Assembly: GCA_035651655.1 (NCBI GenBank)
Contig: DASRFG010000002.1
Span: 62,001 to 126,000, forward strand
Length of the DNA: 64,000 nucleotides
Origin: Terriglobales bacterium
Lineage (GTDB): Bacteria > Acidobacteriota > Terriglobia > Terriglobales > Acidobacteriaceae
Reading direction: 5' to 3'
The notes beneath the pieces were generated by a model. That model ran no database searches and was not told where the DNA came from. It worked only from the letters and a program-made list of their open reading frames with translations. Below are positions 17,148 to 26,250 of the stretch, one piece after another. The number at the start of each line of letters is the position of its first letter. The stretch's first letter is position 1. Position numbers and translations under genes: made by a program.

Positions 17148-18791
17148 ATGTTAGCCAGCCCTTTTTTTCTTGATAAGTCCATTTCGGGAATGGCCCTGCT
17201 GCTACAGCCGCGCGGGCCGATGCAATACATCCGCTCCCATTTGCTTGATAAAACTTTCCTGGGGCTTTACCACGCCAACGCCTTTGACTTGGCTTTGCTT
17301 ATACCTTATTTCATTGTCTTAGTGTGGCTCGCCTCGTACGGAATCCATCGCTACACGCTGGTATATCTCTATTACAAGAACAAGAAGAATCGCGCGAATG
17401 GTCCGGCTGGACGTTTTGCCGATCTACCGTCTATTACGGTGCAACTGCCGATTTTCAATGAGCAGTACGTGGTGGAGCGCTTGCTAGATGCCGTGTGCAA
17501 GCTGAACTATCCGCAGGACAAACTTGAGATCCAGCTGCTCGATGATTCGGTGGACGAAACCAGAGTGGTCGCTCATAACTTGGTGCAGCAATATGCCAAG
17601 CAGGGACACCCGATCACCTACCATCATCGAACCAATCGCGAAGGGTTTAAAGCGGGGGCTTTGCGCGAGGGGATGAAAACGGCGAAGGGCGAGTTCATCG
17701 CCATCTTTGACGCCGACTTTGTTCCGCGTCCGGACTTTCTGCTACAGATGGTCCACTACTTTACCGATCCAAAAATTGGTATGGTGCAAGGCCGCTGGGA
17801 GCACATTAACCGCAATTATTCGTTCCTCACCAACGTCGAGGCCATTCTTCTGGACGGGCATTTTGTCCTTGAACATGGCGCCCGGTCGCGCTCAGGCGTG
17901 TTTTTTAACTTCAATGGCACGGCGGGCATGTGGCGACGCGCCACCATTGAAGAAGCCGGCGGATGGCAGCACGACACGCTCACCGAAGATACCGATCTTT
18001 CTTACCGCGCGCAATTAAAGGGATGGAAGTTCGTTTACCTGGAGGACGTAGGCTGCCCGGCGGAGCTTCCGGTTGAGATGACCGCATTCAAGACCCAGCA
18101 GGCACGCTGGGCGAAGGGGCTGATCCAGACGGCGAAGAAAATCCTGCCGCAAGTGATGAAGAGCGATGCGCCGCTAAGGGTGAAGGTAGAGGCGTGGTAT
18201 CACCTGACGGCCAATATCAGCTATCCACTGATGATTGCGCTTTCCGTGCTGCTGCTGCCGGCCATGATCATCCGCTTCTATCAGGGCTGGTTCCAGATGT
18301 TGATAATTGACCTCCCACTTTTCCTGGCGTCCACTTTTTCAATTTCCAGTTTTTATCTGGTCTCGCAAAAAGTGCTGTACCCGAAAACATGGTGGAAATG
18401 CATTATTTATTTGCCGTTTCTGATGGCGCTGGGGATCGGGCTCACGGTCACCAACTCAAGAGCGGTGTTGGAGGCACTGTTTGGCCACCAGTCGGCCTTC
18501 GCGCGGACTCCCAAGTATCGGGTGGAATCGAAGAAAGACCGAGTGCGGGCCAACAAATATCGGCGACGCCTGGGTTGGGTGCCCTGGGTGGAAATGCTGA
18601 TCGGCGGCTATTTCGCCCTGACCGTCTACTACGCCATACAGAACGAGAATTTCATCACTGTACCTTTTCTGCTGCTGTTCGTCATCGGCTATTGGTATAC
18701 GGGAGCGATGTCGTTGTTCCAGGGAATGCTCTCCGGGTTCTCGTTGAGCGCGGAGCCGCAGAGCAGCAAGCCGTATCCGGTTGGGGTATAG
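17148..18791 (+). CDS. Processive family-2 glycosyltransferase (cellulose-synthase-like)
   Basis: Membrane glycosyltransferase of the CesA/ceramide-glucosyltransferase group, 547 residues from ATG 17148 (a TTG 12 nt upstream is possible). One membrane segment near residues 45-65 precedes a cytosolic GT2 domain, followed by four or so C-terminal membrane helices. Catalytic marks: LLDDSVDETR, IFDADFVPRP (DxD), TEDTDLSYR (TED) and QQARWAKG (Q/RxxRW). All are intact, so it should be active. The acceptor and polymer are unknown; no BcsB, BcsC or PilZ gene lies next to it, so calling it a cellulose synthase would go too far. Confidence 0.88.
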   Translation: MLASPFFLDKSISGMALLLQPRGPMQYIRSHLLDKTFLGLYHANAFDLALLIPYFIVLVWLASYGIHRYTLVYLYYKNKKNRANGPAGRFADLPSITVQLPIFNEQYVVERLLDAVCKLNYPQDKLEIQLLDDSVDETRVVAHNLVQQYAKQGHPITYHHRTNREGFKAGALREGMKTAKGEFIAIFDADFVPRPDFLLQMVHYFTDPKIGMVQGRWEHINRNYSFLTNVEAILLDGHFVLEHGARSRSGVFFNFNGTAGMWRRATIEEAGGWQHDTLTEDTDLSYRAQLKGWKFVYLEDVGCPAELPVEMTAFKTQQARWAKGLIQTAKKILPQVMKSDAPLRVKVEAWYHLTANISYPLMIALSVLLLPAMIIRFYQGWFQMLIIDLPLFLASTFSISSFYLVSQKVLYPKTWWKCIIYLPFLMALGIGLTVTNSRAVLEALFGHQSAFARTPKYRVESKKDRVRANKYRRRLGWVPWVEMLIGGYFALTVYYAIQNENFITVPFLLLFVIGYWYTGAMSLFQGMLSGFSLSAEPQSSKPYPVGV

Positions 18792-18875
18792 CCCAGCGTA
18801 TAGTTTGATATTCTAGTCGGCTGAAAGTCTGGCTCGAAGCTGAACATTTCAAGTTTTCGTCAAGAGACCATACAA

Positions 18876-19457
18876 ATGGTTAAATCTGCTGTTGGACGTA
18901 TCGAGAGAAACTTCCCCGATCAGGTTCTCGCCACCGTACACCAGGGCGCGATCATCGTCGCCGCCAGTTTGTTTGTCGCACTCTGCGCCCGGATAACGCT
19001 ACCGCTGCCCTTCACCCCTGTACCGCTGAGCCTGCAGAACTTTGGTGTGCTGCTGGTGGGATTACTTTTAGGAAGCCGGCGTGGGTTCGCAGCAGTGGCG
19101 CTCTATCTGGTGGAAGGTGCTTGTGGCCTGCCGGTCTTCACTCCGGGGTTGGGTGGCATTGCGCAGCTACTGGGACCAACCGGCGGCTACCTGATCGCCT
19201 ATCCGGTAGTCGCGTTTTGTGCCGGGTGGATCTGGGAACGCGGCAGCAAGACTTTCGGCCGAGCGCTTGCCGCGACGCTCTCAGCGGAAGTCATTCTGTT
19301 CGCAGGTGGAATCTCCTGGCTGATGCTGCTCACTCACACTTCTTTCGTGCAGGCGAGCCGTTTCGCGCTCTACCCGTTCGTCTTTGGTGAAGTCATCAAG
19401 ATTCTGTCGGCCTCCGGCATCGCCAATCGGGTACGTCGTTATCGGACCCAGTCGTGA
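18876..19457 (+). CDS. bioY: Biotin transporter S component BioY
   Basis: Substrate-binding membrane subunit (S component) for biotin uptake, 193 residues with about six membrane segments. Marks of the family: ARITLPLPFTPVPLSLQNF, LLGSRRGFAAVALYLVEGA and GLPVFTPGLGG, LLGPTGGYLIAYP. It may work alone or with a shared ECF energy-coupling module that is not in this window. Its stop overlaps the start of mqnD by 4 nt (GTGA), so the two are probably translated together although biotin uptake and menaquinone synthesis have no direct link. Confidence 0.93.
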   Translation: MVKSAVGRIERNFPDQVLATVHQGAIIVAASLFVALCARITLPLPFTPVPLSLQNFGVLLVGLLLGSRRGFAAVALYLVEGACGLPVFTPGLGGIAQLLGPTGGYLIAYPVVAFCAGWIWERGSKTFGRALAATLSAEVILFAGGISWLMLLTHTSFVQASRFALYPFVFGEVIKILSASGIANRVRRYRTQS

Positions 19458-20338
19458 ACCCACTCCCCCGACCATCCGCAGCTCCAGCGCTCGACGACGC
19501 GGATGCAGTGCGCGAAATCAGCGTCGCGCACAGTCCGGACTCCGATGATGCCTTCATGTTCTACGGGCTGGCGACGAATAAGGTGCGCGTGCCGGGAGTT
19601 CGCTTTGCTCACACCTTGTGTGACATTGAGACGTTGAATCGTAAGGCGCACGACCGAGTTTACGATCTCACTGCGATTTCGTTTCACGCTTATCCCTACA
19701 TTCAAGATGATTACGCTCTGCTCTCCAGCGGCGGCAGCGTGGGCGAGGGCTACGGGCCAATGATCGTGGCCAGCCGTCCGTTTTCGCCCGAGGGTGTCAA
19801 GAACGCGCGTATTGCAGTTCCCGGCACATTGACCACGGCTTATCTGGTATTGCAACTTTTTGCTCCCGGCGTAGAGACGGTGGTCGTGCCTTTTGACCAG
19901 ATCATTCCGCAGGTCGCTGCCGGAAACTATGAAGCCGGACTGATCATTCATGAAGGTCAGCTGACATACGAGAAGGCCCGTTTGCACCGGGTGGTTGACC
20001 TGGGACAATGGTGGCACCAGACGACGGGGCTGCCCCTGCCGCTGGGAGGCAATGCTATCCGGCGTGAACTGGGACCGGAGCTGATCGCAAAGGTTGGCTC
20101 GGCGATGCGCCAGACTATTCAATACGCTCTTGACCACCGCGAAGAAGCGTTGGAATACGCCAAACAGTTTGCACGCGACCTGGATTCGCAAACCGCCGAC
20201 AGGTTTGTGGGTATGTACGTTAACCAGCGCACGCTCGATTACGGTGACGATGGCCGCGAAGCCGTGAGAAGGCTTTTGGAAATGGGTAACCGTGCGGGAG
20301 TCATTCCTCATCCCGCTAAAGTGGAGTTTGTGGGTTGA
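19454..20338 (+). CDS. mqnD: 1,4-dihydroxy-6-naphthoate synthase MqnD
   Basis: Futalosine-pathway enzyme that turns cyclic dehypoxanthinyl futalosine, the MqnC product, into 1,4-dihydroxy-6-naphthoate; 294 residues. The start is GTG at 19454, overlapping the bioY stop. The N terminus ISVAHSPDSDDAFMFYGL and the stretch DIETLNRKA, then GGSVGEGYGPMIVA and VPGTLTTAYLVLQL, fit the MqnD family of periplasmic-binding-like folds. The C-terminal part has the MqnA/MqnD shared helix region (REEALEYAKQFARDLD). MqnB and MqnE are not in the window. Confidence 0.92.
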   Translation: MNPLPRPSAAPALDDADAVREISVAHSPDSDDAFMFYGLATNKVRVPGVRFAHTLCDIETLNRKAHDRVYDLTAISFHAYPYIQDDYALLSSGGSVGEGYGPMIVASRPFSPEGVKNARIAVPGTLTTAYLVLQLFAPGVETVVVPFDQIIPQVAAGNYEAGLIIHEGQLTYEKARLHRVVDLGQWWHQTTGLPLPLGGNAIRRELGPELIAKVGSAMRQTIQYALDHREEALEYAKQFARDLDSQTADRFVGMYVNQRTLDYGDDGREAVRRLLEMGNRAGVIPHPAKVEFVG

Positions 20339-20344
20339 GTGTAG

Positions 20345-20364
20345 GGCGGACTCTTTTGTCCGCC
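20345..20364. terminator. Hairpin with T-rich loop after mqnD
   Basis: GGCGGACTCTTTTGTCCGCC: a perfect 7-bp stem with loop TCTTTT, 7 nt after the mqnD stop and before the 3' end of the convergent metallopeptidase gene. It may end transcription from both sides. The stem also resembles short dispersed palindromes in related genomes, so it could be a repeat rather than a dedicated terminator. Confidence 0.5.
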
Positions 20365-20397
20365 AGATGTTCACGCGCAGGAGCGCCCACGCCACAT

Positions 20398-22113
20398 TTA
20401 CTGGATCTTCTCTTCGAACGAAAACACAGGGTCAATATCCACCGGTACGTCACTCGCCGCTTTCAGCGAAGACCGCAATTCTGCCGGCATCGAGCCGTAC
20501 TTCATGAACCAAGCCTCTGTACGCGCGCGATCTCCAGTGGCTTCCTGCTCCAGTAACTCCTTCGCTAGGTCTTGGATTGCCAGCGGCATCTGCACATAGT
20601 CGATGGAATAGCGCCCGGTGGCTGGATCACGACTGATGGCTTTGCGCTCGTTCAGATAGTTGAACTCCATCATCTCGGCGCGGCCGTGGGCTTCGCCAAT
20701 TCCAAAGCGAACGGTACGAAAAATTCCCGCCACATAGGACGAGTAGTATTCCTGTAGCCGGGTCTTGGGCAGCGCGCCATGGTTCACCAGCCAGTTCAGA
20801 GCAAACATGCCCACGACGTCAGCTTTGGCCTCTTCGAGTCCGCTGAATGCAGGCCCAATGGCTTCGCGAATGCTCCCCTTGCCTTGCGCCATACGGGCAA
20901 ATACTGGACCCAGCCCATGGCAAATCTCGTGCATCATCACGTCAGCAAGATAGCCTTCGCCAGATGCCTTGGCGGCCTGGTCGGCCTGCATCAGGCGTTT
21001 TGCAACCGGAAGAATTACGTACTGCACCCGGGCATCCATGAAGTTCTTGAAGAAAATCTTCTTGCTGCCTTTTGCCTCGTGAATTCGGGGATCGTTTGGC
21101 AGATTGTCGGCGACGGCCTGATAGCCATGCCGCAAGTCGCCGGCGCGAAAAGGCGCGTCCATCACCTCCATTGGACTGGCCAGACCTTGCTTTGAGGGTC
21201 GGCCCTCTGGCGCAAGTGGTAAAGCTTCCTGAATTTCGGGCACGTATTTCTGGAACAACGCCAGCTTCTGACTCTCAGATTCATTGCGGACCAAGACTGC
21301 AGCGCCGTAGGAGCCTTTCACGCCGAGCAGGCCATCCATGTAGGTTTCGTACGGAGCAAAGATGATGTCGAACTTTGGATTCTTCAAATCGAGCCAGGCA
21401 AGGTCGCTTTTGTAGTAGTCATCCGTCAGCAGTGCGTCCGCTCGTAAGCGAAGAAATTCGGCAAACTGCTTATCGTCGCTGAGGTCAGCGGCAGCACGAA
21501 GATCGCGTGCCGCTGCCTCAAGAAATGACCGATAGGCCACATGGTAGGGTACTGCCGTCAAATCACTTCCCTGCCAACGCACAATTGTGGTCGGGCTGTA
21601 GATCTCAGCTTTGGAGTCAGGGTGCTGCTTGACATATTCCTCGATCTGCTCCCGCGTAGCACCCTGCGGATAGAAGCCGCGGCCCGGGGGCATCGGCTGC
21701 GTCCCCACGAAAGGCTTGTTTTCTTCGAGTAAATCGAAACGTGAACCATTGATCAGCAACATGCGGCGAACCCTCGCATCCCGTGGGTCCGTACTTCCCT
21801 TTAGCTGTTGATACAGGGTGAGCGCCTCGGGATCGTTCTGCCGCCAATAGATGGCGTCCAGGTGGCGGCAGGCGTCCACTAGCTTGGCGAGCAACTTCCG
21901 CTCACGCAGGCTGAGTTTCGCGGCGTTGGACGGCATCTTTACGACACGCCATTTCGCCAGCTGCTGCGACAGATCGGAAGACACACCAAGGGTGGCGGAG
22001 ATCGGTTTCTTCTCCCGAGGCGGCAGCTTAGGCCGGCTTTTCTTCTGGGAGAAAGTAAAGGTTGAAGAAAGCACGATTAGTAGAACGAATAACAGGCGAT
22101 TTGAAACTCTCAT
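20398..22113 (-). CDS. Secreted zinc metallopeptidase, M49-related
   Basis: A 571-residue protein with a signal peptide (RLLFVLLIVLSSTFTFS). The zinc site is HEICHGLGP with His395, Glu396 and His399, followed about 35 residues later by GLEEAKADVVG, which supplies the third ligand. This HExxH plus EExxAD layout is shared with dipeptidyl peptidase III-like (M49) enzymes, though true M49 enzymes have one more residue between the histidines (HExxxH). I therefore call it M49-related rather than DPP III. It is likely exported to the periplasm. It stands alone, convergent to mqnD and divergent to the HAD gene. Confidence 0.75.
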   Translation of the reverse strand: MRVSNRLLFVLLIVLSSTFTFSQKKSRPKLPPREKKPISATLGVSSDLSQQLAKWRVVKMPSNAAKLSLRERKLLAKLVDACRHLDAIYWRQNDPEALTLYQQLKGSTDPRDARVRRMLLINGSRFDLLEENKPFVGTQPMPPGRGFYPQGATREQIEEYVKQHPDSKAEIYSPTTIVRWQGSDLTAVPYHVAYRSFLEAAARDLRAAADLSDDKQFAEFLRLRADALLTDDYYKSDLAWLDLKNPKFDIIFAPYETYMDGLLGVKGSYGAAVLVRNESESQKLALFQKYVPEIQEALPLAPEGRPSKQGLASPMEVMDAPFRAGDLRHGYQAVADNLPNDPRIHEAKGSKKIFFKNFMDARVQYVILPVAKRLMQADQAAKASGEGYLADVMMHEICHGLGPVFARMAQGKGSIREAIGPAFSGLEEAKADVVGMFALNWLVNHGALPKTRLQEYYSSYVAGIFRTVRFGIGEAHGRAEMMEFNYLNERKAISRDPATGRYSIDYVQMPLAIQDLAKELLEQEATGDRARTEAWFMKYGSMPAELRSSLKAASDVPVDIDPVFSFEEKIQ

Positions 22114-22196
22114 TTTCTAGATTCTAACAAACGGTACTGCTCAGCCGCGCAGACCACTCTCCCGAAATTGGGGATAACCGCTATCATTGAGAGGCC

Positions 22197-22910
22197 ATGG
22201 TGGAGAGATTCCGATCTAACGGTGCGCAGACCTTACTGGTGGACGCCGATGACACACTCTGGGAGAACAACATTTATTTCGAGCGCGCCATCGCCCAGTT
22301 TATTTCTTTCCTGAATCACCAGGACTTCTCACCACAGCAGGTGCGCGAGGTGTTGAACCAGGTTGAGCGGGAATCCATTCTCAGCCACGGGTACGGGTTG
22401 CATAGTTTCGCGCATTCCCTGGTCACCACTTTTGAGCGGCTTTCCGTCGAGCCGATCACGCCGTTATTACATGAGACCATCCATGGATTTGCCCACACCA
22501 TTGCCGAACGCCCCGTGGAACTCCTGCCAGGAGTTCTGGAAACCTTGGGATATCTTGCCGAAAAACATCACCTGATTCTGCTCACCAAAGGCGCAATGGC
22601 TGAGCAGACAGGGAAGGTCGAGCGTTCAGGGCTGAAGGAGTATTTTGCCGCGGTGGAGATCGTGGCCGAGAAAAACGAGTCAACGTACCGCAGTATAGCT
22701 ATCAAATACGCTCTGACTCCCGAGAGCACGTGGATGGTGGGGAACAGCCCACGCTCGGACATCAATCCTGCACTCTCGGCCGGCTTGAACGCGGTGTTCG
22801 TACCTCACGACAATACGTGGGTGCTGGAACACGAGGACCTCGCCCCGGCGCCGCCGACAGCACGGTTGCTGGTACTGGAGAAGTTCCCCCAGCTAAGGGA
22901 GCATTTCTAG
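22197..22910 (+). CDS. HAD-superfamily hydrolase
   Basis: A 237-residue phosphatase-like protein of the HAD superfamily. Motif I is LLVDADDTLWENN (nucleophile and general acid Asp pair), motif II LLTKGAMAEQTGK (Thr and Lys), and motif IV is MVGNSPRSDINPALSAG. The helical cap between motifs I and II is of the phosphatase/nucleotidase type. The substrate is unknown. It is followed after 54 nt by the HD-GYP gene on the same strand; the two may be co-transcribed. Confidence 0.85.
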   Translation: MVERFRSNGAQTLLVDADDTLWENNIYFERAIAQFISFLNHQDFSPQQVREVLNQVERESILSHGYGLHSFAHSLVTTFERLSVEPITPLLHETIHGFAHTIAERPVELLPGVLETLGYLAEKHHLILLTKGAMAEQTGKVERSGLKEYFAAVEIVAEKNESTYRSIAIKYALTPESTWMVGNSPRSDINPALSAGLNAVFVPHDNTWVLEHEDLAPAPPTARLLVLEKFPQLREHF

Positions 22911-22964
22911 ATTCCCCACGCGCGTTTCAACGCACCAAACTAACCAACAACTCTGCTCTCCTGA

Positions 22965-24272
22965 GTGCAGGAAGCGCATGGTACGCTGTTTTTGCTCTGT
23001 GCTCGTCCGCACGCCCGCGTGGCGGTGACGAAAAACAATTTCCGGCAGCTGCTGCTGACGGTAGAAGCGCTCTCCGACTTGGGTCCGCAAATGACCTCGG
23101 AGCGCGGCTTTCCCCAGATCGCGCGCGATGTTCTGGCGGCGCTGGTGGACGCGGCCGGGGCCCGCGAGGGCGCACTCTTCACCTTCAACGATAAACCAGC
23201 CTTGATGGCCTCCGTGGCCGCTCAAGGTTTCGCGCTGCTGCCCGAACCGGCGCTGATTCCGCTGCTTCCTAAACATGTTCACGCCCTGACTGTCGCTCGC
23301 AAGCCGCGCATTCTCGATGCGCAAACCTCGCAGCAATATCTGAGCTCGAATGGCAACGTCGCGCCCGAACTGTTCAAGTGCATCGCCCCGCTGACCGTAT
23401 CTGGGAGGTTGGTGGGCATGGTGGCGTTAGGCCGTCGCGAAGGCGATGCTCCATACAGCGAAGAGGAACTGGAAGCAGTTGGGCTGCTTGCCAACTACGT
23501 CTCACTGGCAGTACACAACCACGCTCTGCAGCAGACCCTGGCGCAGCGCGTCTCCGAAAACTTGCGGCTCCTGGCCTCCATGCACGGCTTCTACGATCAC
23601 ACTCTCGAAGCCTTTGCCGCTGCCATTGATGTAAAGCACATCAATATTCATGGGCACTCCCTCCGCGTGGGACGCTATTCGTCGGGCATTGGTGAGGCGC
23701 TCGGCATGGATCCGACCGAGGTCGCTGCTTTACGCTCGGCGGGTTATCTGCACGACATCGGCAAGGTCGCGGTGGACAAGCGCCTGTTCGCAAAGCCGGA
23801 GGCGCTCAGCTCGGACGAATTTCAGGAAATGGCCGACCATACCACCGTTGGGCATCAGATCGTCACTGGAGTGCAGTTCCCCTGGCCGCAGATCCCTGAA
23901 ACCGTCCGCTGGCACCACGAGCGCGCCGACGGTTCCGGCTACCCGGATGGGCTGCAGATGAACGATGTCTCTGCCCCGGTACGAATTGTGGGGCTCGCCG
24001 ACACTTTCGACGCAATGACTAGCGAACGGCCGTACCGGAATCCTCTATCAGTGGGGGAGACGCTGAGCGAGATTGTGCGTCTGACGCCCCAGAAATTCGA
24101 CCCTAATGCGGTCCATGGACTCCTTATTCAGTTGCGGCGCGATGCTGTGGGCAGCAATCGTACGGTATTCCTGCAAGAACGCATCACTTGCAACCTCGCC
24201 CCCACTGACATAGATAACCTGGCTGCCACCCTGCAGCATAAAATCACCAGCGGACGTGTCTACCTGACCTAA
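22965..24272 (+). CDS. GAF-HD-GYP protein, probable c-di-GMP phosphodiesterase
   Basis: A 435-residue protein from GTG 22965; GTG at 23019 is also possible, and no ATG fits. Residues about 45-185 form a GAF sensor domain; the C-terminal half is an HD-GYP domain with HDIGK (His263) and HHERADGSGYPDG (His317, His318), the full metal-binding set. HD-GYP domains hydrolyse cyclic di-GMP (or cGAMP in some lineages). It is convergent with a GGDEF gene only 51 nt away, so a maker and a breaker of the same messenger lie tail to tail. Confidence 0.9.
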   Translation: MQEAHGTLFLLCARPHARVAVTKNNFRQLLLTVEALSDLGPQMTSERGFPQIARDVLAALVDAAGAREGALFTFNDKPALMASVAAQGFALLPEPALIPLLPKHVHALTVARKPRILDAQTSQQYLSSNGNVAPELFKCIAPLTVSGRLVGMVALGRREGDAPYSEEELEAVGLLANYVSLAVHNHALQQTLAQRVSENLRLLASMHGFYDHTLEAFAAAIDVKHINIHGHSLRVGRYSSGIGEALGMDPTEVAALRSAGYLHDIGKVAVDKRLFAKPEALSSDEFQEMADHTTVGHQIVTGVQFPWPQIPETVRWHHERADGSGYPDGLQMNDVSAPVRIVGLADTFDAMTSERPYRNPLSVGETLSEIVRLTPQKFDPNAVHGLLIQLRRDAVGSNRTVFLQERITCNLAPTDIDNLAATLQHKITSGRVYLT

Positions 24273-24323
24273 GAGTTGCGACAGAGTCCTCACCCGACCC
24301 GAAACCTGAAACTCAAAAACCGC

Positions 24324-25172
24324 TCACGCTCCCACCACCGCCTGCGCAATGCGGTTTTTTCCATTGCGCTTGGCGGTGTACATCAGATCGTCAGCGCTTT
24401 GGATCATCTGCTCGAGCGATTCCGGTTCGGCGATAAACGTGGCCGCGCCGATACTGAAGGTCACCGGCCAGTTATTCTTCTCCATCAGGTCAAGCAGTAC
24501 GCGCTGCAGTTTGTAGAGCACGAATTGGCCGGCTTCGGCGCCCGTTTCCGGCAGAAGAATGGCGAACTCGTCGCCGCCGACGCGGGCAACAAAGTCGGTG
24601 GCACGCAGATTGCGATTGATCATCTTTGCTACCCATACCAACAGTACGTCTCCAATCTGGTGCCCGAAGCGGTCGTTGATAACCTTGAAATTATCAATGT
24701 CCATGTAAGCCAGGGTGAGCGGATGCTTATAGCGGCGGACCCGGTTCTTCTCGCGATCGGCCACCTCGCGAAAGGCGCGCAAATTAGGAACCCCGGTGAG
24801 GAAATCTACGCGCGAAAGTTCCTGCTCCTGGCGATAGGCTGCCTTCAGCCGAGAGAGAATGACCGCCGTCACCAGAAAAAAGCCAAACAGGATGACGGCG
24901 TTCCAATAGCGGACAATGAGGTGCGGATTTCCGTAGGAAGTTGCGTGCACCAGCATGTCAGTGTGTAACCAGGCTGCCGCCGAAACTGCCGATCCCAGGA
25001 TCCCGGCCCACGGCCCCACATACCAGCTCAACAGCGCCACCGGCAGCAAATACATGATGGAGAAGGAAATCTCAGCGTGGACGGCGCGCGACAAATAAAC
25101 AGGTATGGCGATCAGAATTGCCGCCAGGGCGATGAGTTCAAGCTTGGAGCGGCGATTTAGAAATTCGTCCAT
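24324..25172 (-). CDS. Membrane-bound GGDEF diguanylate cyclase
   Basis: Makes cyclic di-GMP from GTP; 282 residues from the ATG at 25172 (MDEFLNRRSKLELIAL). The open frame continues to 25322 but the added part is low-complexity and has no homology signal. Four or five membrane segments (about 8-115) are followed by a GGDEF domain (about 125-275) with the intact active site VGGDEFAILLPE. The upstream RATD fits the RxxD inhibitory site at five residues before GGDEF, so product inhibition is likely. The Rieske gene lies upstream on the same strand. Confidence 0.92.
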   Translation of the reverse strand: MDEFLNRRSKLELIALAAILIAIPVYLSRAVHAEISFSIMYLLPVALLSWYVGPWAGILGSAVSAAAWLHTDMLVHATSYGNPHLIVRYWNAVILFGFFLVTAVILSRLKAAYRQEQELSRVDFLTGVPNLRAFREVADREKNRVRRYKHPLTLAYMDIDNFKVINDRFGHQIGDVLLVWVAKMINRNLRATDFVARVGGDEFAILLPETGAEAGQFVLYKLQRVLLDLMEKNNWPVTFSIGAATFIAEPESLEQMIQSADDLMYTAKRNGKNRIAQAVVGA

Positions 25173-25318
25173 TGTGAATCTTCGCTCAGGTGCTGGCCCG
25201 AACTGTAGCCGTCCCTGGCCACAGCACCGCCTCGGCCAGGAAATGCCAGCCTTCAATATAGTAGCTCCAGGCAAGAAAAGAGATGGTGACGAAGGGGTGT
25301 CGCAGAAGGGAAAAAGGG

Positions 25319-25627
25319 TCAAATTTCAACTAAGACGTCGTCGCCCTCAACTTTAATCGGATAGACAGATACCCGGGCAGCGGGATTATGCGCTGCCTGT
25401 CCGGTTTTGGGGTCCCATTGCCAGCCGTGCCAGGGGCAGACGATTTTGTCGCCCTCGATCGCGCCCTGGCCTAGCGGCCCACCCCGGTGCAAACAAACGT
25501 TATCCATTGCGGAGATGGTTCCGTTCACATTAGCGATGCAGACCACTTGCTGGCCCACGGGAAATTCCTTGGCCTGGCCCTCGGCGGGAAGATCGGACTT
25601 ACTGGCGATCTTGACGAATTGAGACAT
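25319..25627 (-). CDS. Rieske [2Fe-2S] ferredoxin-like protein
   Basis: A 102-residue single-domain Rieske protein. The cluster ligands are Cys45 and His47 (CLHRGG) and Cys64 and His67 (CPWHGW). It has no signal peptide or membrane anchor, so it is cytosolic, like the small ferredoxins of aromatic dioxygenases or the NirD subunit of nitrite reductase. No oxygenase or nitrite reductase gene lies nearby. It ends 18 nt downstream of nuoB's stop on the same strand and is probably read from the nuoB promoter. Confidence 0.9.
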   Translation of the reverse strand: MSQFVKIASKSDLPAEGQAKEFPVGQQVVCIANVNGTISAMDNVCLHRGGPLGQGAIEGDKIVCPWHGWQWDPKTGQAAHNPAARVSVYPIKVEGDDVLVEI

Positions 25628-25645
25628 TAAATTTTTGGACGAAGG

Positions 25646-26206
25646 CTATTTCGGCTGCAATGTTTGCGCGATCATCACCTGGCGCTTGAAGTTCTCTACC
25701 ATGCTCTCGTCCAGGCGGACCTCGGTGGGCCGCTTGGCAAGCGACATCTGATCAATTTTGTCCTGCAGTTTCAGGAGCGCGTAGAAGAGGTTCTCTGGGC
25801 GCGGGGGGCAGCCGATCACGTACACATCCGTCGGCACAATGCGGTCCACGCCTTGTAGTACGGCGTAGGTATTGAACGGCCCGCCAACGGATGAGCACGC
25901 TCCCATGGAAATGACCCATTTGGGGTCGGGCATCTGGTCGTAAATTCGTTTCACCACCGGCGCCATTTTCAGGGTCACTGTGCCGGCGACGATCATCAGG
26001 TCGCTTTGACGGGGACTGGGACGAAATACCTCAGACCCGAAGCGCGCGATATCGAAGCGCGACGTTGAGGAAGCGATCATCTCAATGGCGCAACAGGCCA
26101 GACCGAAGGTCATAGGCCAGAGCGCCGATTTGCGGGCCCAATTGAAGACGTAATCTACGGTGGTTATAAGGAAGTTCTTCTCAAACTTGTTCTGTAACCA
26201 GCCCAT
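25646..26206 (-). CDS. nuoB: NADH-quinone oxidoreductase subunit B (NuoB), isolated copy
   Basis: Subunit of respiratory complex I that holds iron-sulfur cluster N2 beside the quinone site; 186 residues, normal length. All four ligands are present: the adjacent Cys38-Cys39 (GLACCAIEM), the Cys in MGACSSVGG and the Cys in IGCPPRPE. The usual neighbours nuoA, nuoC and nuoD are absent on both sides; instead a Rieske gene follows 18 nt later. A good sigma-70 promoter stands before it. Either the complex I genes are split in this genome or this is an extra copy. Confidence 0.95.
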   Translation of the reverse strand: MGWLQNKFEKNFLITTVDYVFNWARKSALWPMTFGLACCAIEMIASSTSRFDIARFGSEVFRPSPRQSDLMIVAGTVTLKMAPVVKRIYDQMPDPKWVISMGACSSVGGPFNTYAVLQGVDRIVPTDVYVIGCPPRPENLFYALLKLQDKIDQMSLAKRPTEVRLDESMVENFKRQVMIAQTLQPK

Positions 26207-26250
26207 GTGCCCCCTGGATGAAAAATTGCCAGTTGCTGAATCAGGCTTTC

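Noticed and set aside
17148-18791. Reading the glycosyltransferase as cellulose synthase BcsA
   Set aside because: No PilZ domain and no bcsB, bcsC or bcsZ neighbours; only the GT2 core supports the link.
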